Shown one piece after another: positions 1 through 8,900 of a stretch of DNA of 49,042 nt. Both the position numbers and the translations under genes were made by a program. Position 1 is the first letter of the stretch; every line of letters starts with the position of its first letter. The DNA comes from Spirogloea muscicola (lineage: Eukaryota > Streptophyta > Zygnematophyceae > Spirogloeales > Spirogloeaceae): NCBI GenBank assembly GCA_009602725.1, contig WELB01000092.1:485252-534293 (forward strand), given 5' to 3'. A model generated the notes under the pieces. It was not told the DNA's origin and ran no database searches. It saw only the letters and a list, made by a program, of their open reading frames with translations.

Positions 1-220
1 CCCGCCGGCCCCTCCCGCCACACACTCCAGGCCCCTTCCCCCCTCCGCCCGCCCACGTGTGACAGTTGCCCAACCTGCACCGGGCCGGCCCCAACCTCCG
101 GCCCCGGGCAGCCCGGAGCCCTGGCTGCGTAGCCTGTGGCTCCGTCATGAACACCTGTATGCATCTGGCTGGCTTTCACAGCCGCTCTTTTAATATCGGC
201 AGCCGCATTCCCTCCCGGAA

Positions 221-334
221 ATTTCGTGTATTCGAAACAAACGAAGGCCAAATGGCCAACTACAAAGGCAAGCACATCTCAAGACCTACATAACCTACAG
301 TAGATTGACCCGCTCAAAAACCACGGGTCAAAAC
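221..334 (+). repeat. Left arm of long inverted repeat
   Basis: Pairs with 1140-1253. The outer part contains TTCGTGTATTCGAAAC and the inner part GATTGACCCGCTCA. The outermost segment, AAATTTCGTGTATT, recurs near 2506-2520, which links this element to the repeat cluster that follows. Confidence 0.7.
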
Positions 335-1132
335 ATAAAGCTCGTCCAGCTTTCTGGTGCAAAGCATTAGCCTGAGCACGCTGCAAACAGGCCGAAACTC
401 GTCGTCGCAACAACGACAGATAAGCAGCTGGCAAGCCCATCTCAGCCGGGAACACATCTGCATGCCGTGTGTAGCTTAGATTGGCTATGTTTTGAAGGAG
501 AGTAAGGAAACGAGGACCTAAGCAGCCAAAGATGTCGATTGCTGCTGGCAAGAGCTGATCACATCGGGGGTAATCGGAGTAGTGCTGCAACTTTCTTTGT
601 TCAGCACTGCCCACTGCATGGCCAGCGATGTGTGTCGATGCTGGACCTTTATAGGCCTCCGTAACCACAATATCGACCAAAGCCCTTGGTCCTCCACCAG
701 GTTGCACGCCCACAATGTCAAGTGTGCGGCGATGATGACGTCCCTGGGCATCCGTGGTGATAGGCATGATGTTATCACTTCCACGACCGCACGGTACCCG
801 GCGTCGCGCATCAAACCCGCCAGAGCATGACGGAGGAGGTTGTGAATGCCCACCACTTCTGGTCCAGTGGGGCATCGCAGCATGTGGGTGGCGAGCTCAG
901 CACTCTCTGCGCGGAAGCCGCACTCACACTGGCGCACCCCAATCAGGCAGTTAGGTGGGAGGCCGAGGAAGAGTTGAAGGAACGTCCGAAAGGCCTCGGA
1001 GCTGATGCTGAAGGCGCTGGCCACGGCGTGTGAGGTGATCCAGTCTGTGGCTCCAGGTGTGGCGAGGGAAGTAAGTCTTGCCAGGCTTCTTGGATTGTTG
1101 TGAATCTCTGGCAGCCTCAGCGAGTGGCACAC
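279..1132 (-). pseudogene. LINE-type reverse transcriptase C-terminal fragment, frameshifted
   Basis: Two overlapping minus-strand frames together give the typical tail that follows the RT domain in many protist and algal non-LTR retrotransposons. The first frame (1132 to about 775) holds the segment LGLPPNCLIG, a CxCG motif (CECG) followed by a His-Cys pair (HMLRC), then a RH-rich stretch and RDAGYRAVVEV. The second frame continues with LDIVGVQPGG, LVDIVV, AEQRKLQHY and the terminal helices around CLQRAQANALHQKAG. The switch of frame near position 775 means the reading frame is broken. The RT catalytic domain itself is absent, and the frame runs out inside the left inverted-repeat arm. Family assignment rests on the zinc-knuckle spacing and overall pattern; the exact clade is unknown. 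Confidence 0.6.
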
Positions 1133-1139
1133 CCAATGG

Positions 1140-1253
1140 GATTTAACCCGTGGTTGCTGAGCGGGTCAATCTACTGTAGGTTATGTAGGTCTTAAGATGT
1201 GCTTGCCTTTGTACTTGGCCATTTGGCCTTCCTTTGGTTTAAATACACGCAAT
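1140..1253 (-). repeat. Right arm of long inverted repeat
   Basis: Reverse complement of 221-334. It reads TGAGCGGGTCAATCTACTG at its inner side and ends outward in GGCCATTTGGCC and a degenerate GTTTAAATACACGC. It lies immediately upstream of the RT-tail frame. Confidence 0.7.
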
Positions 1254-2425
1254 GGGGGCAAGGGCTATGAAAAGCCAGGCCGAAAAAGAACTGACAACTC
1301 TTCGAAGGGGCCAAATGATGGAGGGGCCTAAAAAGCGCTAAGCAGCTACTAAGAACAAGTGCGCGCCCATAGAGAAGAGGGGCTGGCAAAGCCAGCCCAA
1401 GAAAGAATGGACAATGTCCAAAGCCAAAGAAAGAGGAGCCGGAAAAAGGACTACACTACAAAACACTGCAAGGAAGCAAGCGGGGCCAGATTAAGTGGTG
1501 GCTGGGAGAGGCCAGCCCAAAAGAATGGACAAGGTGTGAAGGAGTCGGAGAGCTAAGGACTGAGACAGCAGTAAGCCAACTCTCAGTAACCTCTCGTCAG
1601 TAGATGCAAATCTGAATAGCTAGCTAGAAAACACTGCAGAACACATAGAGGATGCAGAGGGAAGCTCAGTACCCACGAGTGAGCAACATCAGGTCTGAGT
1701 AGCTCTCTGCAGGGAAAGAGGCACTCCGCCGAGACCCAGAGGCGGCGGCCATAGCACGGCCTGCTCGCGTGTGGACGGCGTGGGCAAGGGAGCGTTGAAG
1801 CGATACGGCCAGGCGCATGCGGAAGACTTGTGCGAGCGAACCGGCGGCGTTGAAGCCGGGCATCGCCCCTGGCAGACCCGGCCGCCGGTCAATGGCCTGG
1901 CGGGCAACTAAGGGGCCTGAAGATGCTATGTCAGGACGGGGGAGGATGGACCACTCAGTAGTCACGAGTGAGGAGCCTCAAATCCGACAGACTAGCTGCC
2001 GGAGAGAGTGATAGAAGAGAGAGCTCGCCCTTGGAGAAAAGGGGCTGGCAAAGCCAGCCCAAAAACGAGTGGGCAATGTCCAAAGCAAAGAAAGTGTCGA
2101 AAAAAGAAGAAAGGGCTCGCGCATTGAGGATAGGGGCTGAAAAGCCAGCCCAAAAGAGAAGGAACAAAGTACGCGAATGGGGCCGAAAAAGGACTACACT
2201 ACAAAACACGAGACGATGCAGAGGGAAGCTCGGTGATAGCGTCATCAGATATGCGCTCTTGTAGTCGGCCACTTGGCTACTAACTAGAGGTTGTTAAGTT
2301 CTCACTCGTGATTATTTCAAGAAAAGCGCGGCCAGATTGACTGGTGGGCTGAGAGAGGCCAGCCCCAAGGAATGGACAAGGTCTGAAGGAGCCGGAGCTA
2401 AGTACTAAGACAGCAGCAAATAGGA
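1254..2425. repeat. Mosaic of interspersed repeat modules
   Basis: No gene is seen here. The stretch is built from modules that recur elsewhere in the window. Module A (AATGGGGGCAAGGGCT ... GAAGGGGCCAA) lies at about 1250-1330. Module C (GAATGGACAAGG ... GGAGCCGGAG ... GACTGAGACAGCAG) lies at about 1508-1572 and 2356-2420. Module B (GGAGGATGGACCACTCAGTA ... CCGACAGACTAGCTGCCGG) lies at about 1936-2001. Phrases such as GGCTGGCAAAGCCAGCCCAA near 1381 and 2041 are repeated within the block itself, and many are imperfect palindromes (TGGCAAAGCCA). Confidence 0.65.
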
Positions 2426-2525
2426 CTCTTCAGCGGTCCATGGCCCACGCCTTGCATCTGCGTGCTGGCCGTGCTCTCGCTGCGGCCTCCGGCTTTCGTC
2501 AGGGGAAATTTCGTGTATTTAGGGG

Positions 2526-2722
2526 GATACTTTCCCGGCAGCTAGTCTGTCGGATTTGAGGCTCCTCACTCGTAACTACTGAGTGGTCCATCCTCCCCCG
2601 TTCTGCCATAGCCTCTTCAGGCCCCGTGATTGCTGCTTAGCTCGTACTTTGGCCCCTTCGAACCTTGTCAATATCTTTACGGGCTGGCTTCTCACAGCCC
2701 TTGGCCCCATTGGGAGAGCCAC
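2526..2722 (-). repeat. Composite A-B repeat, minus copy
   Basis: Module B (reverse of GGATGGACCACTCAGTAGTT ... CAGCTGCCGG) at about 2526-2603 is followed by module A (GGCCCCTTCGAACCTTGTC ... TTGGGAGAGCCACTTCTTCT) at about 2638-2730. Read on the minus strand this gives the order A then B, the same as the plus-strand copies at 31486-31641 and 38346-38536. The fixed order, including the linker resembling CTAAGCAGC, shows that this is one repeat unit of about 190-200 bp. Confidence 0.65.
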
Positions 2723-2729
2723 TTCTTCT

Positions 2730-3460
2730 CAGTAACTAGTCAGTAGATGCAAGTCGGAATGGCTAGCCAGGCGGATAGACGTCGCCGTGACGGAAGCCGG
2801 AGGCCGCCGCCAAAGCGCGGCCTGCGCGCAAGTGAATCGCGAAGGCAAGGGACCGCTGCAAAGAGATGGCCAAGCGCTTCCGGAAGACCTGAGCGAGGGA
2901 CCCGGCGACATTGAAGCCAGGCTGCTCAAGAAAGAAAGAGAGATAGAGAAAGGGCTCGCCCATTGAGGAAAGGGGCTGGAAAAAGCCAGCCCAAAAAAGA
3001 AGGAACGAAGGACCTAAGGCTAAGGAGGGCTGCTCGCCCTGCTGCCCGTGGCGGGGCGGGCCACTCCTCGCCGCGCAAGGCGGTGAAGCAGGTCAAGCCA
3101 TTCTGTGCCAAAAGGCTCCGTCTACGTCAACGGCGAGTGGGACAAACTCGTCGCCCACGGGGTGATCCGAGTGTTTCCGTTCCTTTGCGCCCGCCGCTTG
3201 GCGGACTGCGTAGCCCGCCTCCTCCGACGAGCGTTTGGCGCTCCTGGCGCTTCGTGAGTATTGGTTCATCCTGCCCACTTCTGAGCTAGCGCTTACGGCC
3301 CCTTCGTACTTTGGTTAAAGGCCAGCCCAGAACAAAATCGACAAAGGTCAAAAGGGGCGAGGGCTGTGAAAAGCCAACCATCCGAAGGTTGAGGAAGGTG
3401 CGTGAAGATCAAGCAGCTATGCCAACGAAGCCAGGGCTGTAAAGAGCCAGCCCACGAGAT
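2730..3460. repeat. Degenerate repeat-derived sequence
   Basis: Contains further fragments of the same family. Examples are GGAAGCCGGAGGCCGCCGCC with GCGCGGCCTGC near 2790-2830, GGCTGGAAAAAGCCAGCCC near 2984, and a module-A-like stretch near 3296-3375. No coding sequence is recognised. Confidence 0.45.
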
Positions 3461-3670
3461 TTAGCCTGTGAAAGGCTGTGAGGCCAGCTTGAAGTTGTCC
3501 TGGGCTGTACGCTCGTACTGTACCTGCTCCTGCACCTGTTCCTGTCTGTTGTAGTCAGCGTTCTCATCTGCTGCTTTCCTCCAGTCATAGTCCTGCATCG
3601 GACGTTTGCCCTTGTCCACGTGCCCAGCAGACCGTCCTCGTCGCGGCAGCACAGATGCAGATGCGCTCAT
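3461..3670 (-). CDS. Short hypothetical protein, 69 aa
   Basis: An ATG at 3670 opens a 69-codon frame to a stop at 3461. The product would be hydrophilic and Gln/Asp/Arg rich (DYNRQEQVQEQVQYERTAQ), possibly a short coiled-coil or a disordered peptide. I recognise no family. It directly abuts repeat-derived sequence, and no splice sites were tied to it, so it may be either a first exon or chance. Confidence 0.2.
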   Translation of the reverse strand: MSASASVLPRRGRSAGHVDKGKRPMQDYDWRKAADENADYNRQEQVQEQVQYERTAQDNFKLASQPFTG

Positions 3671-4790
3671 GGCGGCAGACAGATTCAGAAATTAAACAGT
3701 CAGTCAGACAGACAGCACAGGCTCCGCTCTCACCTAAGGTGGGTGGCAGCCATGGCTAGAGCGCACGGGAGCACCGGGTGGCCTCAGATGTGGAGAGTGA
3801 GCCCGATGTCCCCTTATCCAGGGTAGACTCTCACGGCCCAATGAGAAAGGCGGGATGGTCACCCACCCCGACCCGCTGATTCACCGTAATACTACATTCA
3901 ACATGGCGGAGTATGTCCTTAATCGCCACTTGCTTTGCTGAGTGCGTTGCGCTTTTGTGCTGGGGCTCCCCCCTTTGAGCTTGTCTACATTGGACTGGCC
4001 ATCAAAGCCATCGCATGTTGGAATGCTCCTCCTCTTTCATGCTGGCACTTTACAGCCGCTGCCTCCTGAGCACATCTCCAACTCACTGCCCACATCCTCC
4101 GTAAGCGAGCTCGAATAAGAGCATTCTCAAAGGAGGTGGTAGCTGTGTACGGCTATCGCAACAAGAATGGTCAAGGTCCTAGCTTATACCCCAAAACTGA
4201 ACCGCCAACGACCTCGGCAGAACAAGTAGCCTCCACTGTTGGCCAAGCAAGCCATTCAATTTGCATATTGTGACACAACAAGGAGGGTTGCTGCTGGCAG
4301 CTGAAGGCAGCAATCTTGAGGGGGATGAGCAGCAAAAAATCGGTATGTCGCTCAAATCCAAGCAACTGTCTTTGCAAGGCTTCTCCAGAAGTACATTGGA
4401 ACAGCACAAGTGAATCGGCTGAGCCTCAGACGTGATCCAAATTGCCCACGCTACGCTGAGCTTGGTGTGCCTGAGCCTGCAAATCATCGGCCTTCCACCC
4501 TGAGGGTCAGACAATAAGGCTGGAGACATAACGGATGCAGGAGTGGGACTTGGATATCTAAGAAGTTGATATGTGAAGGACAGTAGGCAACATGACCCGG
4601 TTTACGACACAAACTTTTATATATCTCTCTTAGGAAGAATTTCTCAAAGGCATGTTTGCAACCATCAGAGATCGAGCAGTAACACCCAGGAGCTGCTCTA
4701 AAGAAAAGATTTCTCTAAAGCAGCATACAACCTACGCCCTCCAGCACTTGATGCAAAGAGAGGCAGTGGGGCAGCGGCGATCAGCCTTAC
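3671..4790. other. No assigned gene
   Basis: About 1.1 kb without a convincing gene. The last exon of the TTC38-like gene to the right probably lies here. A minus-strand acceptor TTCTTAG near 4552 or the minus frame at 4171-4407 are candidates, but neither could be matched to the family. The stretch around 4600-4730 is AT rich and may include 3' UTR. Confidence 0.3.
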
Positions 4791-7700
4791 CATCAGTGCT
4801 GAAGTAAACACCATACTGCCGTGCTTGGCTGCCCTCTGCTGCAGGAGCTCATGCGCTGGACAGGCCAACGAAAAAGGTCACTCTCCAAAAATAACTGTAA
4901 ACTGTACCTCTGCATTTGAACTGCCCTTTGATGAAAAGGGCTCACATCTAAACAAATGATATCCTAATGCCAAAGTCATTGACAGTCAAGGTCTTCAAAA
5001 TTTGTCAGAAGGCAAGCAAGTATGCAGCTCGATTGCCAGCAAACACCATTGGTGCCCACCAAGTCCTGGGCGACCGCTGCGCAGTAGAGCCAGGCAGTGG
5101 ACCTCCTTGAACACATCGAGCTGCTCATTTGACGCTCCAATGGGCTGCATAGTACAACTATCCAGAAGCTAAGCTTCACTATGCTATATCAGACTCTCCA
5201 TCACACGTGCAGCCTGAGGGGCCGCAGCAGAAAGTGCAGGGTTCCTACCTTCAGGCAGCGTGCTACGAAGCCATCTCCAAGAGCCTGGCATGCATCCGTG
5301 TACTGCTCTCTGGCAAACGCCTGCATCGCCTTGGCTACCTGGACACACCAGTGTAGCCGCAAGAGGTACGTGAACTCGCTGCGCTCAGCAGAGACAGTCG
5401 GGTCTGGAACGGGCACACATTGCACGCGGGCACCTGGCAGCATAATCAACTTACAGGGAGGTAGCAACCTCTCATGATTGCACGCCGTGACTTTGGCATC
5501 GACTCAACCCTGCTCGTGCGCCGTCCACCATTGACTTGGTCAAGAGCTGCAGCCAAAATGACGATGGTGCCAGGGCAGCATCCATACATCATGAGGCGTG
5601 AAGCAGCTCAGAGGAAAGCATGAATTCCCACTCCGATATTCACCTGGCCTCGGTGCTCCTCATAAAGGCGGCAGCAGGAGTCACGGAATTGGCTTTGCGT
5701 GAAAGGGCCCATGCCATGAGGAGGTCCAGGAGCAGCTCTCCATGCCACTGACTCTGCATTGCACAGTAGGGGCATCAGATATCCACTGAGCGATCCAGCC
5801 ACAAATAGTTCATCACATAATTGTCGAGCATCATCTCCATCAGGCTTAACCACCGACATATTTAAAAACCTGAGACACGTGTGAAGCCTCAACCTCCAGG
5901 GCTACGTATGTGTGCTTCTACTCGTGCCTGGTCAACGACGTGCGCAATGACGCCAGCAATGCGCTCGTCGACGCACGCGTCATGGCCCTGGAGATCCAGC
6001 CGCAGGAGCAGGCCGAGGGCATTCAATTGGTCCTGCATCCAAAGGCCGTCACCAGAACATGAAACTGTTATGGCCCTTGCTTCATAATTGTTACTGTTGT
6101 CATATCGGGTGCCAACCTCACCACGGCAAAAGCGGCATGCATTACCTGAGGGCAACTCTTGTCCCCAGCGCGGTTAGTGGCTGCATTGGCACCACTAACG
6201 GTGGTGGCGACCGCCGTCGCAGCCCAGAGGTGGGTATCATAAATCTCGAGTACGGCCTGCAGATGGCCCGGCGCCCCACGCTCAAGGTGGCAAAGTGCTA
6301 CGTGCCACCAGTTGTGCGTATACCTGGTGGCCACGACAAGATTGCGCTGGTTGCTCAAACTACGTCTTATCTGTATGTCACAAATGACATATTGTCAAGC
6401 TTCTATTGTGCTTTTGGATCGCCGTTACTGCAACTTCAACTAATATATACTTGCACAGGCAAGGGTAGCAGCTTGTGCTCGATTTTGCCCAGCAGCGCCT
6501 GGAGCCTGTTTCGCCAGCAGACGCAATGTCCAATTGAGCTCTCACAAGAAGGAGCATCGTGAGGGCCAGCAATGTTGGTGCTGTGCAGCGAGAGTGAGCG
6601 CCTCTGTGTATCGGCAAGTCTCGTGGAGGACGTGCAACAGCTACAAAGGAGCTCACTGTCGGCTCCGTCAGCACCCTTGCCAGGACAGATACGATCTTGG
6701 TATATAAAGTTTTAGATAAGATATGTCACACATAAATCAGAAATCTCTGAATGTTCAGAAGTGGTTGTGCACGATGTGGCGAGGTTACCGAGTGCAAAGA
6801 CCACTGGTCGGTGGGAAGCAGCTCGAGGCCGCAGCGTGCTGCCCCCTCTGCCTCCTGGAAGCGGTCCGCCTCGACCAGCGCAAACGCCAGCATGCCCTGG
6901 AGGTAGGGCGCAGCTCCGTTTGCTGGCAGCACCTGAGAGCTGCGGAGCAAACGCTCAATGCTCCTCGCTTGTGAACCGAGTGGAGATTTGGAGATCCAAA
7001 AGCCTATCTGAATCATAGGCCTGAGATGCAGACCCACAAACAGTCTGCCTTTGTATGCAATGCATGGAGGACGAACTATTTACCATTACTTCTGAACCTT
7101 CGAATCACGGCACAATATACAACCCTGTGATGCAGACTTGGTCTAGGGATTTGCAGGAGCAAGCCCACCATCTCTGCAAGCTGGAGCATGACGTCCTGGC
7201 GGCCAAGGTAGAAGCTCAACGTCTGGCCTCGTTTCACTGACAGCAGATCATGCGGGTATCGCTGCGCCAGCTGCTCTGCCAGAATGAGGTCACCGACGGC
7301 GGCACTGCTGTTGGTGGTCGGTCGCATGTACAAGCGTGACCGGCAGCAGCATGAGCTGATGCAGCAGATTGATGACGTCCTGCTGGCTGACCTCAAGGTG
7401 GAGCTGGAGGGCGTCATCAGGCCGCCCATGGGCAGCGGCCTCCACAGAGCGCAGAACCAGGCGCTCATAGTCTGTCGCCTGGTCCTGCCAAATGTCCCAA
7501 GTTTGTAGAAGACTCTCAGCAGTCTTACATGACGAAATTTGAGCTCAATTGAAATGTGGGAACAAATGTCAGGCCTCAAGCCTAACGCAGGGTTTAGGGT
7601 TTAGGTTTGAGGGTTTAGAGTATTAGGGTTTAGGTTAGGGATTAGGGACTGGCACTGGCAGGCCCAGCATCGCCGCCGGAAGCCCGAGCTAGCCATGCCC

Positions 7701-7941
7701 TGCTCAAGCAATTGCTGCAGCTGTTCCAGGCGGGCCGATGCACTGCAGCACCTGGGTGGCGCGTGCGGCGTCCAGGTACTGAGTGGCGGCAGCAAGGCCG
7801 TGCGGTCGGGCGAGACAGTGGCCTGCGGCGAGCGCGTTGGCCAGCGTGCAGGCGGGATCTTCGGCAGCGGCGCGCAGCACCACGCGGGGCTCCGCGCCGT
7901 AGCTGAGTACCTGCAAGCCCACGTTGTTGGTGGCATTCTTA
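4791..7941 (-). CDS. TTC38: TTC38-like tetratricopeptide repeat protein (plant form)
   Basis: Multi-exon minus-strand gene matching the plant TTC38-type family (the Arabidopsis AT1G27150 group, from memory). In order the exons encode QVLSYGAEPRVVLRAA with LANALAAGH (7752-7941), a helix pair containing ERLVLRSVEAAA (7392-7484), AQRYPHDLLSVKRGQ with FYLGR (near 7180-7280), YLQGMLAFALVEADRFQEAE (near 6781-6945), VAHVLHETCRYTEAL (near 6561-6653), the hallmark YTHNWWHVALCHLE with VLEIYDTHLW (near 6146-6330), LNALGLLLRLDLQG (near 5903-6060), WHGELLLDLLMAWALSRKA (5651-5746), AKAMQAFAREQYTDACQ (5249-5338), IGASNEQLDVFKEVHCLAL (5060-5144) and HELLQQRAAKHG (4791-4855). Phases agree across the joins checked. 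The first short exon and the final exon were not identified. The biochemical role of the family is unknown; the TPRs suggest a protein-binding scaffold. Confidence 0.85.
7589..7649 (+). repeat. Degenerate plant telomere-type repeat in an intron
   Basis: Several TTTAGGG units (GGGTTTAGGGTTTAGG, then TTAGGGTTTAGG and TTAGGGATTAGGG) lie inside a TTC38-like intron, between the exons at 7392-7484 and 7752-7941. The C-rich strand is the sense strand of the gene. Confidence 0.85.
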
Positions 7942-8900
7942 AGTATCGGTTGAGTGACGTGGAATTACTCATTACTCCAGAAAAGAAAGATGTAGGGTGA
8001 TGTACAGTTTCTTAAGTGTTTCTTATCATCCGAATTTACGACAAGTATATCTTTTTTGGAACTCTTATTATGTTATCGTAGTTGTCCTTAGCAGGGCGCT
8101 GCTGCTATCAGGAGGAGCCTTCGGTGCCTCTCCAACAGGGCCTAGACGTTGGGATCCAGCTTGCCGCTCGTCAGATATTCGAGCTCGCCCAAAAGATCGA
8201 ATAGAGTGCTGGGGTCCCTGAGTTAAGGGCTTGGACCCTCGATTCCACCTCAATTGCGTGATGTTGATCAGCTTTCAGAGGTCAGCCGTGAAGTGTGGAC
8301 GACTAAGTCCCAGCCACGATTTTGCGTAGCAACGGCTCGGGGACAAGGAGCGCAGGAGAGCCGGTGAGTTGAAAAGCGCGGTGGATTTGTGGCTCGGCGG
8401 CAGACTCGAACCCTCGACCTGAGGAAGGAGGTCCGATGGCGCCGCCTCCGTGAAAGGCCAGTGCAAGTCGTCAAGTTGGGATGTGTGGCGCCGGAACCTG
8501 CTCGGCGAAGGCGTCGAGGAGCTCGATGCAGGTGGCGGAGCCGGTGCGCAGGGGCAGGCCCGCCGCGGTCCTCCGCATGCCGCCGCCGCCGCCGCCGCCG
8601 CCGTCGCCGCCGCAAGCGGTAGACCGACTCAGAGCCAAAGCCGGCTGATGCTGCGGCCAAGGCGCTGGCGCCGAGCCCCGTCCAGGCCGCCTCGCCGTGC
8701 GCGCAGGTGTGCCGGACAGCCCTCGTTTGACACGCCGTCGCGGCGGCGGCGCGCGCCGCGGACTTGGCGCTGGGCGGCGCGGGAGGCGAGGCATTGGCCC
8801 TCGCGCGAGTGACGGCCACCGCGTGGAGCGGGCCTGAGCGCGCTGCCGGAAGCTGGTTACGACGAGCGGCCGATCCGACGCCAGGCTGCTGCGTTGAGCC
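7942..8900. promoter_or_regulatory. Divergent spacer between TTC38-like and PATROL1 genes
   Basis: The two genes are transcribed away from each other, so this roughly 950 bp stretch probably holds both promoters, both 5' UTRs and the unseen first exon of the left gene. The part nearest PATROL1 is strongly GC rich and includes a GCC tract at about 8578-8612. On the minus strand, 8145-8219 reads as a well-formed peptide (TLFDLLGELEYLTSGKLDPN) followed by a stop. I could not assign it to a gene. No TATA box was identified. Confidence 0.4.

Larger units (their letters stand above)
221..1253. mobile_element. Inverted-repeat-bounded element carrying a reverse-transcriptase tail
   Basis: Bases about 221-334 and 1140-1253 are near-perfect reverse complements of each other, roughly 110 bp each. 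The best-matched core is 243-316 against 1158-1231, with only two mismatches I can see. The repeats enclose about 800 bp whose only recognisable content is the C-terminal part of a non-LTR retrotransposon polyprotein on the minus strand. Long terminal inverted repeats are not a feature of LINEs, so this may be a chimeric DNA element that captured an RT fragment, or a fold-back insertion. A partial third copy of the repeat arm (GAGCGGGTCA, then TGTGCTTGCC and TACTTGGCCA) lies near 47657-47740. No target-site duplication was confirmed. Confidence 0.6.

Noticed and set aside
5608-5892. Minus frame with DARQLCDELFVAGSLSGYLM as part of the TTC38-like gene
   Set aside because: A different frame in the same place (WHGELLLDLLMAWALSRKA) matches the family and has a proper acceptor and donor, so the longer open frame is a shadow.
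8380-8420. tRNA-like B box (GGGTTCGAGTC) on the minus strand
   Set aside because: No matching acceptor stem, A box or T-stem pairing was found upstream; probably coincidence or a worn tRNA-derived repeat.
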